DNA of 16,286 nucleotides, taken from positions 1-16,286 of the forward strand of contig DATILB010000083.1 of the NCBI GenBank assembly GCA_035477015.1. Reading direction: 5' to 3'. Source of the DNA: SSC3 sp035477015 (GTDB taxonomy: Bacteria; Actinomycetota; Actinomycetes; Propionibacteriales; Nocardioidaceae). Below are positions 1 to 9,430 of the stretch, one piece after another (position 1 is the stretch's first letter; every line of letters starts with the position of its first letter). Under the pieces are notes generated by a model, which was not told the origin of the DNA, did no database searches, and saw only the letters and a list, made by a program, of their open reading frames with translations. The position numbers and the translations under genes were made by a program.

Positions 1-1
1 G

Positions 2-376
2 CGAGGCTTCGAGGCGGCCCGCCTTCACGGCAACGAGCTGACGATCATGCACGCCTGGACGGCACCCAAACCGTACGAGTCGGTGCTGGCCGGCTGGGAT
101 GCGGACGCCTGGAAAGCGGCGGCACTCACCGCCCTCGACCAGCAGACGCGAGACATCCGCGACGCCAACCGCGATGTCGTGACCCACCTGGTCGCGACGT
201 ACGGTACGCCCGGGGATGCCCTGAGTGAGCTGGTTGGCGCGGCAGATTTCATCGTCCTGGGCAGGCACCGGGGAGACGCCTCGCACCTTCCCCGGCTCGG
301 ATCGGTAGCGCAGCATGCGCTCCACTCCGGTCGGAGCGTGCTCGAGATCGTCCCGGTTCCCGACGGCGCGAGCTAA
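2..376 (+). CDS. Universal stress protein, C-terminal part (5' end outside window)
   Basis: This is the last 124 residues of a universal stress protein (Usp/UspA fold). The frame is open from base 2 and ends at TAA 374-376, so the true start lies upstream of the window. The C-terminal half carries the nucleotide-binding signature of the ATP-binding Usp class: a hydrophobic strand (DFIVLG), then GRHRGD, a run of residues, and GSVAQHAL before the final strand. Family knowledge: Usp proteins bind ATP/AMP and support survival under growth arrest; tandem two-domain forms are common in actinobacteria, and DosR regulons contain several. The visible part could be the second domain of such a tandem protein. 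Another Usp gene converges on it from the opposite strand. The family is certain; the exact role is unknown. Confidence 0.85.
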   Translation, partial: RGFEAARLHGNELTIMHAWTAPKPYESVLAGWDADAWKAAALTALDQQTRDIRDANRDVVTHLVATYGTPGDALSELVGAADFIVLGRHRGDASHLPRLGSVAQHALHSGRSVLEIVPVPDGAS

Positions 377-387
377 GGAGATCGGCG

Positions 388-519
388 ATGAGGGCCCTCG
401 TGGTCTATGACTGCCACCCGGGTTATCGCGGTCCGACCACGACGGCCACCGAGCAGCTCGAGCGCTCGACGACCAACTGGCTCACCGACCCCAAGAGAGC
501 GGCCGCGGGCCCGTGGTGA
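388..519 (+). pseudogene. Possible start fragment of a flavodoxin-like gene (doubtful)
   Basis: A good ribosome binding site (AGGAG at 376-380) precedes ATG 388, and the first residues, MRALVVYD, resemble the first strand of flavodoxin-domain proteins. The resemblance then stops: there is no phosphate-binding loop, and the 43-codon frame runs antisense into the 3' end of the stress protein gene on the other strand, ending at TGA 517-519. I read it as the surviving front end of a gene cut by a rearrangement near base 410-420. It may equally be chance, since only about eight residues match. Confidence 0.25.
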
Positions 520-1028
520 CCTCGCGCACCCACGACGACCAGGTCTGAGTCACCCGAGGCGTGAACGAGGTACCGGTCGGCGCGTCCGTGCACGATCTCG
601 AACGTGGCGGCAACGTCAATGAACTTCTCCTGCAGCCCGGCGACGGACTCCGCCAAACGGAGACCCTCGACTTCTGGGTCGCGCTCATCAGAGCAGTGCA
701 CGACGTTCAGTGGCACCGAGCGCGCACTGGCCTGCGCGAACGCAAACTCCAACGCGGCTGCCGACGCCGCAGTCCCGTCAGCCCCGACGACGATGCGCCG
801 AGGGTGGGGAATGCCAGCGCCGGGGGTCCGCACGACAACGACCGGAGTGTTCGCCCCCGAGGCAACAGCGACGCTGATCGATCCGAGAGCCAGGCTCCCG
901 ATCGAGCCAAGCCCTCGTGAACCCAGCACGACCACGTGCGCATGCTCGGCCAGCCTGAGCAACAGCTCCTTGGCACCCGTCGCGCGGACCAGGGTTTCGA
1001 CCCTCAAGACGACGTCGCCAGCGGCCAT
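423..1028 (-). CDS. Universal stress protein lacking the first half of domain 1
   Basis: The 201-residue product holds one and a half Usp domains. Residues about 8-67 are only the second half of a first domain, with VVVLGSRGLG (33-41) and the GS/T-type turn LALGSISVAV. Residues about 77-199 are a complete second domain, with RRIVVGADGT at its start and LVVVGARGHHG and LLGSVSQLVV near its end. Tandem Usp proteins are usually about 280-300 residues, so roughly 85-90 N-terminal residues are missing. The frame stays open upstream, but that part lies antisense to the acyl-CoA synthetase gene and shows no Usp likeness. ATG 1028 has no clear ribosome binding site. This is probably a 5'-truncated remnant; the second domain could still fold if it is expressed. 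The stop is TAA at 425-423. Confidence 0.65.
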   Translation of the reverse strand: MAAGDVVLRVETLVRATGAKELLLRLAEHAHVVVLGSRGLGSIGSLALGSISVAVASGANTPVVVVRTPGAGIPHPRRIVVGADGTAASAAALEFAFAQASARSVPLNVVHCSDERDPEVEGLRLAESVAGLQEKFIDVAATFEIVHGRADRYLVHASGDSDLVVVGARGHHGPAAALLGSVSQLVVERSSCSVAVVVGPR

Positions 1029-1041
1029 CGGCCTGGGACGT

Positions 1042-1059
1042 GGGGTCCAACGGCACTGC
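1042..1059 (+). promoter_or_regulatory. DosR-like box upstream of the acyl-CoA synthetase operon
   Basis: GGGGTCCAACGGCACTGC matches 17 of 18 bases of a motif in front of the stress protein gene at 13522 (minus strand 13572-13555). Against the 14-bp core of the published DosR consensus (GGGACTWWAGTCCC) it matches 9 of 14, so the consensus match alone is weak. The near-identity between two promoters is the stronger argument. The centre of the 14-bp core (1043-1056) lies 52.5 bp before ATG 1102. A start site 42.5 bp past the centre would fall at 1092, on the first base of the ribosome binding site. Confidence 0.5.
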
Positions 1060-1101
1060 TCGCCCCGCTGTCCAGCCACCAGGCTGGTCGTGGAGGTTGA
1101 G

Positions 1102-3798
<2,697 letters not shown>

Positions 3799-3831
3799 CC
3801 CATCAGTGCAACAGAGCGAAGGAGCGAGGAA

Positions 3832-4281
3832 ATGGCCGAGGTAAGAGAGCTGACGAGTGTGGAGTGCGAGCGCCTGCTTCGCGGCGGTGTCGTGGGACGA
3901 ATCGCTGTGTCGACACCCACCGGACCGCACATCGTGCCGGTCAACTACTCCGTTGTCGACGACGCGATCATCTTCCGCACCTCGCCGTACAGCGTGCTTG
4001 GCACTTACGGGCGCGACGCCCAGCTCGCCTTCGAGGTCGACCACTTCAACTATGCGGAGCACCGTGGGTGGAGCGTGGTCGCGCACGGTCGAGGTGAGCC
4101 TGTCACGGAGTCGGCCGAGATCCAGCAGATCCGTGACGAGTGGCCGCCGCGGCCGTGGGCCGACGGCGCGCGCAACCTTTACTTCAGGGTGCGCTGGACC
4201 GAGCTCTCGGGTCGGCGCCTGGGCACTGGCGGGATCCTCGACGACGAGATGCCCGTTCAGCGACTGGTCGGCGCACCTTGA
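3832..4281 (+). CDS. Pyridoxamine 5'-phosphate oxidase-like FMN-binding protein
   Basis: The 149-residue protein has the split-barrel pattern of the PPOX-like family: a short N-terminal helix (TSVECERLLRGGVVGRIAVS), a strand ending HIVPVNYSVVDD, then AIIFRTSPYSVLG and a second barrel strand with VDHFNYAEHRGWSVVAHGRG. ATG 3832 follows a purine-rich GGAGCGAGGAA. The gap to the upstream synthetase gene is 33 bases, and the stop (TGA 4279-4281) overlaps the next start, so the three genes are probably cotranscribed. Family members bind FMN, sometimes F420 or heme, and many have no known substrate. M. tuberculosis DosR regulons include PPOX-like proteins, as I recall, which fits the setting. A true role in vitamin B6 synthesis is unlikely for this short subfamily. 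The substrate cannot be told from the sequence. Confidence 0.85.
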   Translation: MAEVRELTSVECERLLRGGVVGRIAVSTPTGPHIVPVNYSVVDDAIIFRTSPYSVLGTYGRDAQLAFEVDHFNYAEHRGWSVVAHGRGEPVTESAEIQQIRDEWPPRPWADGARNLYFRVRWTELSGRRLGTGGILDDEMPVQRLVGAP

Positions 4282-5477
4282 CCGCCACTTCGACAGAGCC
4301 CAAGGCACGCGCGCTGCTGGCCGCAGTCATCGCGATCTCCACCGATCTTGACCTCAAGAGTGTGCTGACCCGGATCGTCGAGTCCGCAATGGAGCTCACC
4401 GACGCGACGTACGGCGCCCTAGGCGTCATCGGCAACAACGGCGGTCTCGTCGAGTTCATCACGAGCGGGATCGACTCCCACACGCACGAGCTGATCGGCG
4501 ACCTCCCGAGCGGCCGGGGCATCCTTCGTCTCCTGATCGACGAGCCGGCGGTGATCCGCTTGGACGACCTGGCCGATCACCCCCAGTCCTTCGGCTTCCC
4601 GCCGAACCATCCGAAGATGGCGAGCTTCCTCGGCGTCCCCATCCGCATCCGCGGCACGGCCTTCGGCAACCTGTACCTCACCGAGAAGATGGGCGGAGGC
4701 TCGTTCACAGAGGACGACGAGGCGCTGGTGGAAGGCCTCGCCGCTGCCGCGGGTTTTGTCATCTACAACGCGCGGGCCTACGGGCTCAGCGAACGACGGC
4801 GCCGGTGGCTCGAAGCCTCGGCCGAGCTCACCGAGTCGCTCCAGCCCCCCATCGACTTCTCGCGCGCCCTCCAGCAGGTCGCGAGCACCGCCCGCCGCAT
4901 CTCAGGAGGAGCGATGACCGCACTCGTTCGGTTCCCCGCCGACGAGGACCCGGTGATCATCGCCGGAGCCGACGGCGACGCGATCGAGGCCATCGAACCG
5001 GTCCTGGAAGACATCCGCAGCATCGCGCTGCTCGGGACCGACGGCCTCCCCGTCGCCGAACTCCCGCTGCGCGACCACACGGCCGTGGCGATCCCGTTGC
5101 GCGCCCACCTCAGCGATTTGACCGTGCTCGTGGCGCTGTTCGACAAGGGGCACCCGCCCCTGGAGGTCGGCGATCGCGAGATGCTGGTCTCGTTCGGCGA
5201 CCAGGCCGGCCTCGCCCTGGACCGGGCTCAGGCCGTGGAGGACCGCGCTGAGCTGGCGGTCGTCACCGAGCGTCACCGCATCGCCCGGGACCTCCACGAC
5301 GTCGTGATCCAGCGACTCTTCTCCACCGGCCTCCAGCTCCAAGGGCTGCGTGCCGAGGCGCCGTCACCTGAGATGGCCGAGCACATCGACCGCGCCGCGG
5401 ACGACCTCGATGTGACCATCAAGGAGATCCGGTCGACGATCTTCGCGCTGCGTCAGCAGGGAACCCCGGCCAGTTGA
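4278..5477 (+). CDS. DevS-like GAF-GAF sensor without an ATPase domain
   Basis: The 399-residue product is close to the front of the mycobacterial sensors DevS/DosT. GAF-A (about 22-165) has FPPNHPKMASFLGVPIR; His111 aligns with the heme-ligating His149 of DevS, and Tyr133 in FGNLYLTEK aligns with DevS Tyr171. GAF-B covers about 180-320. A HisKA_3 dimerisation segment follows (ERHRIARDLHDVVIQRLF, His340), and the protein ends about 20 residues after the second helix, at QQGTPAS. The HATPase_c domain of about 130 residues is absent, and only 61 bases separate the stop from the opposing devR gene. The best start is TTG 4278, whose TTGA overlaps the upstream stop; no other start codon sits suitably before GAF-A. 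It cannot phosphorylate itself as drawn. It may pair with the complete kinase at 10912-12633 or act as a non-kinase oxygen/NO sensor (inference). Confidence 0.85.
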   Translation: MTATSTEPKARALLAAVIAISTDLDLKSVLTRIVESAMELTDATYGALGVIGNNGGLVEFITSGIDSHTHELIGDLPSGRGILRLLIDEPAVIRLDDLADHPQSFGFPPNHPKMASFLGVPIRIRGTAFGNLYLTEKMGGGSFTEDDEALVEGLAAAAGFVIYNARAYGLSERRRRWLEASAELTESLQPPIDFSRALQQVASTARRISGGAMTALVRFPADEDPVIIAGADGDAIEAIEPVLEDIRSIALLGTDGLPVAELPLRDHTAVAIPLRAHLSDLTVLVALFDKGHPPLEVGDREMLVSFGDQAGLALDRAQAVEDRAELAVVTERHRIARDLHDVVIQRLFSTGLQLQGLRAEAPSPEMAEHIDRAADDLDVTIKEIRSTIFALRQQGTPAS

Positions 5478-5483
5478 CATGGA

Positions 5484-5517
5484 GCGACCGCCCGCGGTGG
5501 GGGATGCGGACGGTCGC
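5484..5517. terminator. Hairpin between converging genes
   Basis: GCGACCGCCCGC (5484-5495) pairs with GCGGACGGTCGC (5506-5517), giving a 12-bp stem with one mismatch and a 10-base loop. It lies in the 61 bases between the truncated sensor gene and devR, which converge. There is no T-run, so it is a likely but weak intrinsic terminator, possibly working in both directions. Confidence 0.55.
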
Positions 5518-5538
5518 GGTAGCGGGGCCAGGACGGTG

Positions 5539-6183
5539 TCAGCGGCTCGCTCCTAAGAGCTTGGAGGCGAGCACAGCGGCCTGGGTGCGGCGTTCGAGAC
5601 CAAGTTTCGACAAGATGCTGGAGACGTAGTTCTTGACTGTCTTCTCGGCGAGGAACATCTTCTCCCCGATCTGACGGTTGGTGAGGCCTTCCGCGATGAA
5701 GCCGAGGAGCTTGAGCTCTTGCTCGGTCAGCTCAGCTAGCTCCGGCGCGATCGAGGGGCCGTTGCGTACGCGCTCGAGCACTCGCGCTGTCAGGGCGGGG
5801 TCGATCAACGACTGACCCGCTGCCACACGCTTGATCGCGTCGACCAGATCGGTGCCGCGGATGTCCTTCAGGACGTAGCCGGCGGCGCCGGCCATGATCG
5901 CGGCGAAGAGTGCCTCGTCGTCGTCGTACGACGTGAGGATCAGCGCCTGGATGCTCGGGTCCACCGATCGCACGGAGCGACACACCTCGACTCCGGACCC
6001 GTCAGGGAGCCGCCCGTCCAGCACGGCAACGTCGGGGCGCAATGCCGGAATCCGGCTGGTGGCCTCCTCGGCCGAGCCGGACTCGCCGACCACCTCGATG
6101 TCACCAGAGGACTCCAGCAGGGTCCTGAGGCCTTGCCGGACGACCTCGTGGTCATCGAGAAGGAACACGCGCACTTTGGTCAT
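5539..6183 (-). CDS. devR: DevR/DosR-type response regulator (NarL/FixJ family)
   Basis: The 214-residue protein is strikingly like M. tuberculosis DosR along its whole length. The receiver domain (1-120) has the acidic pair D10-D11, the phosphorylation site D56 in VAVLDGRLPDGSG, T84 in LILTSY, and K106 in YVLKDIRG. The C-terminal LuxR-type helix-turn-helix (about 148-210) has GLTNRQIGEKMFLAEKTVKNYVS, including the lysines and asparagine that DosR uses to contact DNA. The start ATG 6183 matches the DosR N terminus. No spaced ribosome binding site precedes it, and a DosR-type box is centred 42.5 bp upstream, so the mRNA may be leaderless and self-activated. It lies 75 bases downstream of the carbamate kinase gene on the same strand and could also be reached by read-through. 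It is probably phosphorylated by the kinase at 10912-12633. Confidence 0.93.
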   Translation of the reverse strand: MTKVRVFLLDDHEVVRQGLRTLLESSGDIEVVGESGSAEEATSRIPALRPDVAVLDGRLPDGSGVEVCRSVRSVDPSIQALILTSYDDDEALFAAIMAGAAGYVLKDIRGTDLVDAIKRVAAGQSLIDPALTARVLERVRNGPSIAPELAELTEQELKLLGFIAEGLTNRQIGEKMFLAEKTVKNYVSSILSKLGLERRTQAAVLASKLLGASR

Positions 6184-6215
6184 ACCTCAGTTGTACTGCC
6201 CCGCGCCCGAACAAG

Positions 6216-6235
6216 CACGGGACCAAAGTCCCGGG
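6216..6235 (-). promoter_or_regulatory. DosR-type box in front of devR
   Basis: The plus strand reads CACGGGACCAAAGTCCCGGG. The 14-bp core GGGACCAAAGTCCC (6219-6232) matches the DosR consensus GGGACTWWAGTCCC at 13 of 14 positions. The core centre (6225.5) is exactly 42.5 bp before the A of the devR ATG. TACAAC lies at -12 to -7 if transcription starts at that A. This is the usual geometry of an activator overlapping the -35 region. CGGGAC/GTCCCG could also form a small hairpin ending the carbamate kinase transcript, but with no T-run. Confidence 0.82.
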
Positions 6236-6258
6236 GAGTGTTGCCAAGCGGCCCCGCG

Positions 6259-7197
6259 TCAGTGCACCTCGACGAGCCGACGAAGCTCAGGCGTCGACTC
6301 GAGAACGATCTGGGTGCCGGCCTTGCCGCTGATGACCAGGGCCAGTTCGTCGAGCGCCCCGATGGCAGCGCGCCGGCCCGTCGTACGCACGAAGTGACAG
6401 CATGCCTGGACCTTCGGCCCCATCGAGCCGGCCGGGAAGTCGAGTTGCTCCAGCACCTCCGCCGTCACGTTCCCGATTGATCGCTGGTGATCCGTTCCGA
6501 AGTCGGTCATGACGGCGGGGACGTCTGTGAGCACAACGAAGAGGTCGGCTTCGAGCACTTCTGCGCACATGGCAGCTACGTGGTCCTTGTCGACGACGGC
6601 TTGGACGCTGCGCATCCCCTCCAGGGTGTCGACGACGGGCACGCCACCGCCGCCCCCGAGAACGACATCCACTCCCGTCTTCAGGAGCGCCTCTGCGATC
6701 GCGATCTCGACGATGCGCTGCGGTTTGGGAGAGGCCACGACTCGCCTCCAACCAGTCCCGTCACGTCGGATGGTCCAGTCGTGGCGGCGGGCCAGGTCGG
6801 CAGCAGTCTCCTCGTCGTACAACGGCCCAATGAACTTGCTCGGCGTATCGAAGGCAGGGTCGCCCGGGTCGACAACCGTCTGCGTGATCAGGCACGCGAC
6901 CTGGCGTGACCCTGCATTGACCATCTCCTGCTGGAGCCACAGTCCGATGAGGCCCTGCGTCTCCGCGACGAGGTCGCTGAGCGGGTACGGCGCAGACAAT
7001 GCTGGATCGGCATCGCTCTCCATCGCCAGCATGCCGACCTGAGGACCGTTGCCGTGCACGACAACGAGCTCGTGGTCGCGCGCGACCTTGGCGAGTGCAG
7101 GGGCGACCTCGGCCACGTGCTTGCGCTGAATGGCGGCGTCAGGGCGCTCACCACGACGCAGGAGGGCGTTGCCGCCGAGGGCCACCACGATGCGCAT
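6259..7197 (-). CDS. arcC: Carbamate kinase
   Basis: The 312-residue protein is full length for the family. It opens with MRIVVALGGNALL, and then shows VVVHGNGPQVG (46-56), the nucleotide-site glycine run GGGGGVPVV (181-189), AVVDKDHVAA (200-209) and PAGSMGPKVQA (255-265). The reaction is carbamoyl phosphate + ADP to carbamate + ATP, the ATP-yielding last step of arginine fermentation. The start ATG 7197 is only two bases after the stop of the ornithine carbamoyltransferase gene (TAG at 7202-7200), so translation is coupled. It is the last gene of the four-gene arginine deiminase operon; devR follows with its own regulatory box. Nothing in it looks broken. Confidence 0.96.
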   Translation of the reverse strand: MRIVVALGGNALLRRGERPDAAIQRKHVAEVAPALAKVARDHELVVVHGNGPQVGMLAMESDADPALSAPYPLSDLVAETQGLIGLWLQQEMVNAGSRQVACLITQTVVDPGDPAFDTPSKFIGPLYDEETAADLARRHDWTIRRDGTGWRRVVASPKPQRIVEIAIAEALLKTGVDVVLGGGGGVPVVDTLEGMRSVQAVVDKDHVAAMCAEVLEADLFVVLTDVPAVMTDFGTDHQRSIGNVTAEVLEQLDFPAGSMGPKVQACCHFVRTTGRRAAIGALDELALVISGKAGTQIVLESTPELRRLVEVH

Positions 7198-7199
7198 GC

Positions 7200-8204
7200 C
7201 TATCTCCCCGCGGTGGCGACCATGACGGCCTTGATCGTGTGCATCCGGTTCTCGGCCTGGTCGAAGACCACCGACTGCTTGGACTCGAAGACCTCGTTAG
7301 TGACCTCCAGGGAACGCATGCCCGTCCGCTGGAAGAGCCGGTCCCCCAGCTCGGTCTCCGTGGTGTGCAGGGCCGGCAGGCAGTGCATGAACTTCACCTC
7401 AGGATTGCCGGTGGCGGCCATCAGCGCCTCGTTCACCTGGTACGGCGTGAGCAGCGCGATGCGCTCGTCCCACGTCTCAGGCGGTTCCCCCATCGAGACC
7501 CACACATCGGTGTAGACGAAGTCGACGCCTTTCACGCCCTCGGCGACGTCATCGGTGACCGTGATGCGTGCGCCCGTCTCGGTCGCGAGCCGCTGAGCGG
7601 CAGTGGTGACGGACTCGGTGGGCTGCAGTGACACGGGCGCCACCATGCGGACGTCCATCCCCATCATTGCCCCAGCCACGAGAAGGGAGTTCGCGACGTT
7701 GTTGCGGGCGTCGCCGACGTACGCGAAGGAGATCTCCTCCGCCGGGCGATGCACGTGCTCGGTCATCGTCAGCATGTCGCACAGCGACTGGGTCGGATGC
7801 CACTCGTCGGTCAGCCCGTTCCAGACTGGCACTCCGGCGTGCTCCGCCAGCTCCTCGACCACCTGCTGTGAGGAGCCGCGGTACTCGATGGCGTCGTACA
7901 TCCGGCCGAGCACCCGCGCCGTGTCGGCCACGGACTCTTTGCGGCCCACGTGAGAGCTGTCCGGGTCGAGGTAGGTGATGTGCGCACCTTCGTGATGCGC
8001 GGCAACCTCGAAGGCGCACCTTGTCCGAGTCGATGCCTTCTCGAAGATCAGGGCGATGTTCGCGCCATCGAGACGCTTGGCGTGGTCACCGGTGATGCGC
8101 TCGCGCTTGACGTCACGAGACAGCTGGAGAAGGTGCTTCCACTCCTCGAACGTGAAGTCGAGCTCCCTGAGGAAGCTTCGTCCGTGCAGGTCGAACGTCG
8201 TCAT
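7200..8204 (-). CDS. arcB: Ornithine carbamoyltransferase (catabolic)
   Basis: The 334-residue protein has all the transcarbamoylase landmarks: the carbamoyl-phosphate loop STRTR (58-62), HPTQ (136-139) and HCLP (274-277). DVWVSMGE (233-240) contains the SMG loop specific for ornithine rather than aspartate. In this operon it should run in the catabolic direction: citrulline + phosphate to ornithine + carbamoyl phosphate. The start ATG 8204 overlaps the stop of the arginine deiminase gene as ATGA, and GAGAGG lies just upstream. The name arcB is chosen over argF because of the operon context; the biosynthetic and catabolic enzymes are hard to separate by motif alone. It is intact. Confidence 0.95.
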   Translation of the reverse strand: MTTFDLHGRSFLRELDFTFEEWKHLLQLSRDVKRERITGDHAKRLDGANIALIFEKASTRTRCAFEVAAHHEGAHITYLDPDSSHVGRKESVADTARVLGRMYDAIEYRGSSQQVVEELAEHAGVPVWNGLTDEWHPTQSLCDMLTMTEHVHRPAEEISFAYVGDARNNVANSLLVAGAMMGMDVRMVAPVSLQPTESVTTAAQRLATETGARITVTDDVAEGVKGVDFVYTDVWVSMGEPPETWDERIALLTPYQVNEALMAATGNPEVKFMHCLPALHTTETELGDRLFQRTGMRSLEVTNEVFESKQSVVFDQAENRMHTIKAVMVATAGR

Positions 8205-9430
8205 GACGTGACCGCCTCTCGCTCGATGGGACACGTCATACAGCGCGGTCCGCCTCGCCCGCGACCCAGCTCGGACCCCCGCACCGGGAGCACCGTGATG
8301 CCCTCGCTCGCGAGGTAGCGGTTGGTCGTGGTGTTGCGCTCGTAGCCCAGGACGACGCCCGGGGAGACGGCGAGGAAGTTGTTCCCGTCGTCCCACTGCT
8401 CGCGCTCAGCACCCAAGCGGTCTATCGGCGTTCGCAAAGTACGAACCTTGTCGACGCCGAGCGCTTCAGCCACGACCGGGAACAGCTCCGAGTTCTCCTC
8501 GAGCTTGAACTCCCCACCGTCCCCGATTGCGGTCAGCGTGAACGACCGCAGCTCCGCGGGAAGGTACGGGTAGACCGAGAAGGCGTCACGGTCGATCATC
8601 GTGAGCGCCGTGTCCAGGTGCATGAATGCCCGCTCCTTCGGGAGCTCGACCACGATCACCTTGTCCACCGTGCCGGCCCGGAACAGCTCGCGGGCCAGCG
8701 TCTCGACTCCCTGCGGCGTCGAGCGTTCACCCATCCCGATCATCACCGCGCCGTTGCCGATCACGGTGACGTCACCCCCTTCTATCGTCGCGGGGCCGTG
8801 ATCCGTGCTGTCGTTGCCGTAGAGGAACGGGATGCCTGCATCGCGGAACATCGGGTGGAAGTTGTAGATCACCCGCGAGTTGATCGTCTCCCGCTTCCTG
8901 GCGGCCTTGGCCATGGGGTTGATCGAGAGCCCGTCGTAGATCCAGGCCGCGTTGTCCCGCTGGAACAGGTGGTTCGGCAGCGGGCGCAGCAAGAAGTCGT
9001 CCGGCCTCAGGTAGTCCAGCAGCAAGCTCGGCGTCGTGACGAGCCCGGCGATGTCGGACTTCAGCACCCCACCTACCAGCAGCTGCGCGAGCAGCCCAGC
9101 AGGGGCGGAGGCCACCAGGTCGTCGAGCGGCTTGTCCAGGGCTGGCCCGAACCTGTTCGCAGTGGTGAGCCGGTCCTGCAGGAACTCCCGCGCACCCGGC
9201 TCGTCAAGCGCCGTCTCCAGCAGCTCCCCGAAGAGGTGGACGACGACCCCCTGGTCCTGGAGGGTCCTGACGAAGGCATCGTGCTCGTCCCGCGCCTTCC
9301 TCGCCCACATCACGTCATCGAAGAGCAGCTCGTCGACGTTGGCCGGCGTGAGCCGACTGAGCTCGATGCCGGGGCGGTGGACGATGGCCTGCTTAAGCAC
9401 GCCCACTTCTGAGTCAACGTGAAAGGTCAT
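8201..9430 (-). CDS. arcA: Arginine deiminase
   Basis: The 409-residue protein is full length and carries the guanidino-modifying catalytic set: FQRD with Asp159, Glu217 in IEGGDV, His271 and Asp273 in MHLDT, and the nucleophile Cys397 in GGPRCMTCPIE near the C terminus. It hydrolyses L-arginine to L-citrulline and ammonia in the cytosol, the first enzymatic step of the pathway. The start ATG 9430 gives MTFHVDSEVGVLKQ, the expected N terminus, and overlaps the antiporter stop as ATGA. The 3' end overlaps the ornithine carbamoyltransferase start in the same way. The ammonia released can also counter acid stress. All expected catalytic residues are present. Confidence 0.96.
   Translation of the reverse strand: MTFHVDSEVGVLKQAIVHRPGIELSRLTPANVDELLFDDVMWARKARDEHDAFVRTLQDQGVVVHLFGELLETALDEPGAREFLQDRLTTANRFGPALDKPLDDLVASAPAGLLAQLLVGGVLKSDIAGLVTTPSLLLDYLRPDDFLLRPLPNHLFQRDNAAWIYDGLSINPMAKAARKRETINSRVIYNFHPMFRDAGIPFLYGNDSTDHGPATIEGGDVTVIGNGAVMIGMGERSTPQGVETLARELFRAGTVDKVIVVELPKERAFMHLDTALTMIDRDAFSVYPYLPAELRSFTLTAIGDGGEFKLEENSELFPVVAEALGVDKVRTLRTPIDRLGAEREQWDDGNNFLAVSPGVVLGYERNTTTNRYLASEGITVLPVRGSELGRGRGGPRCMTCPIEREAVTS

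Noticed and set aside
604..1101. N-terminal extension of the synthetase frame before ATG 1102
   Set aside because: The frame is open, but it runs antisense to the stress protein gene; a strong GGAGG and the expected N terminus support ATG 1102.
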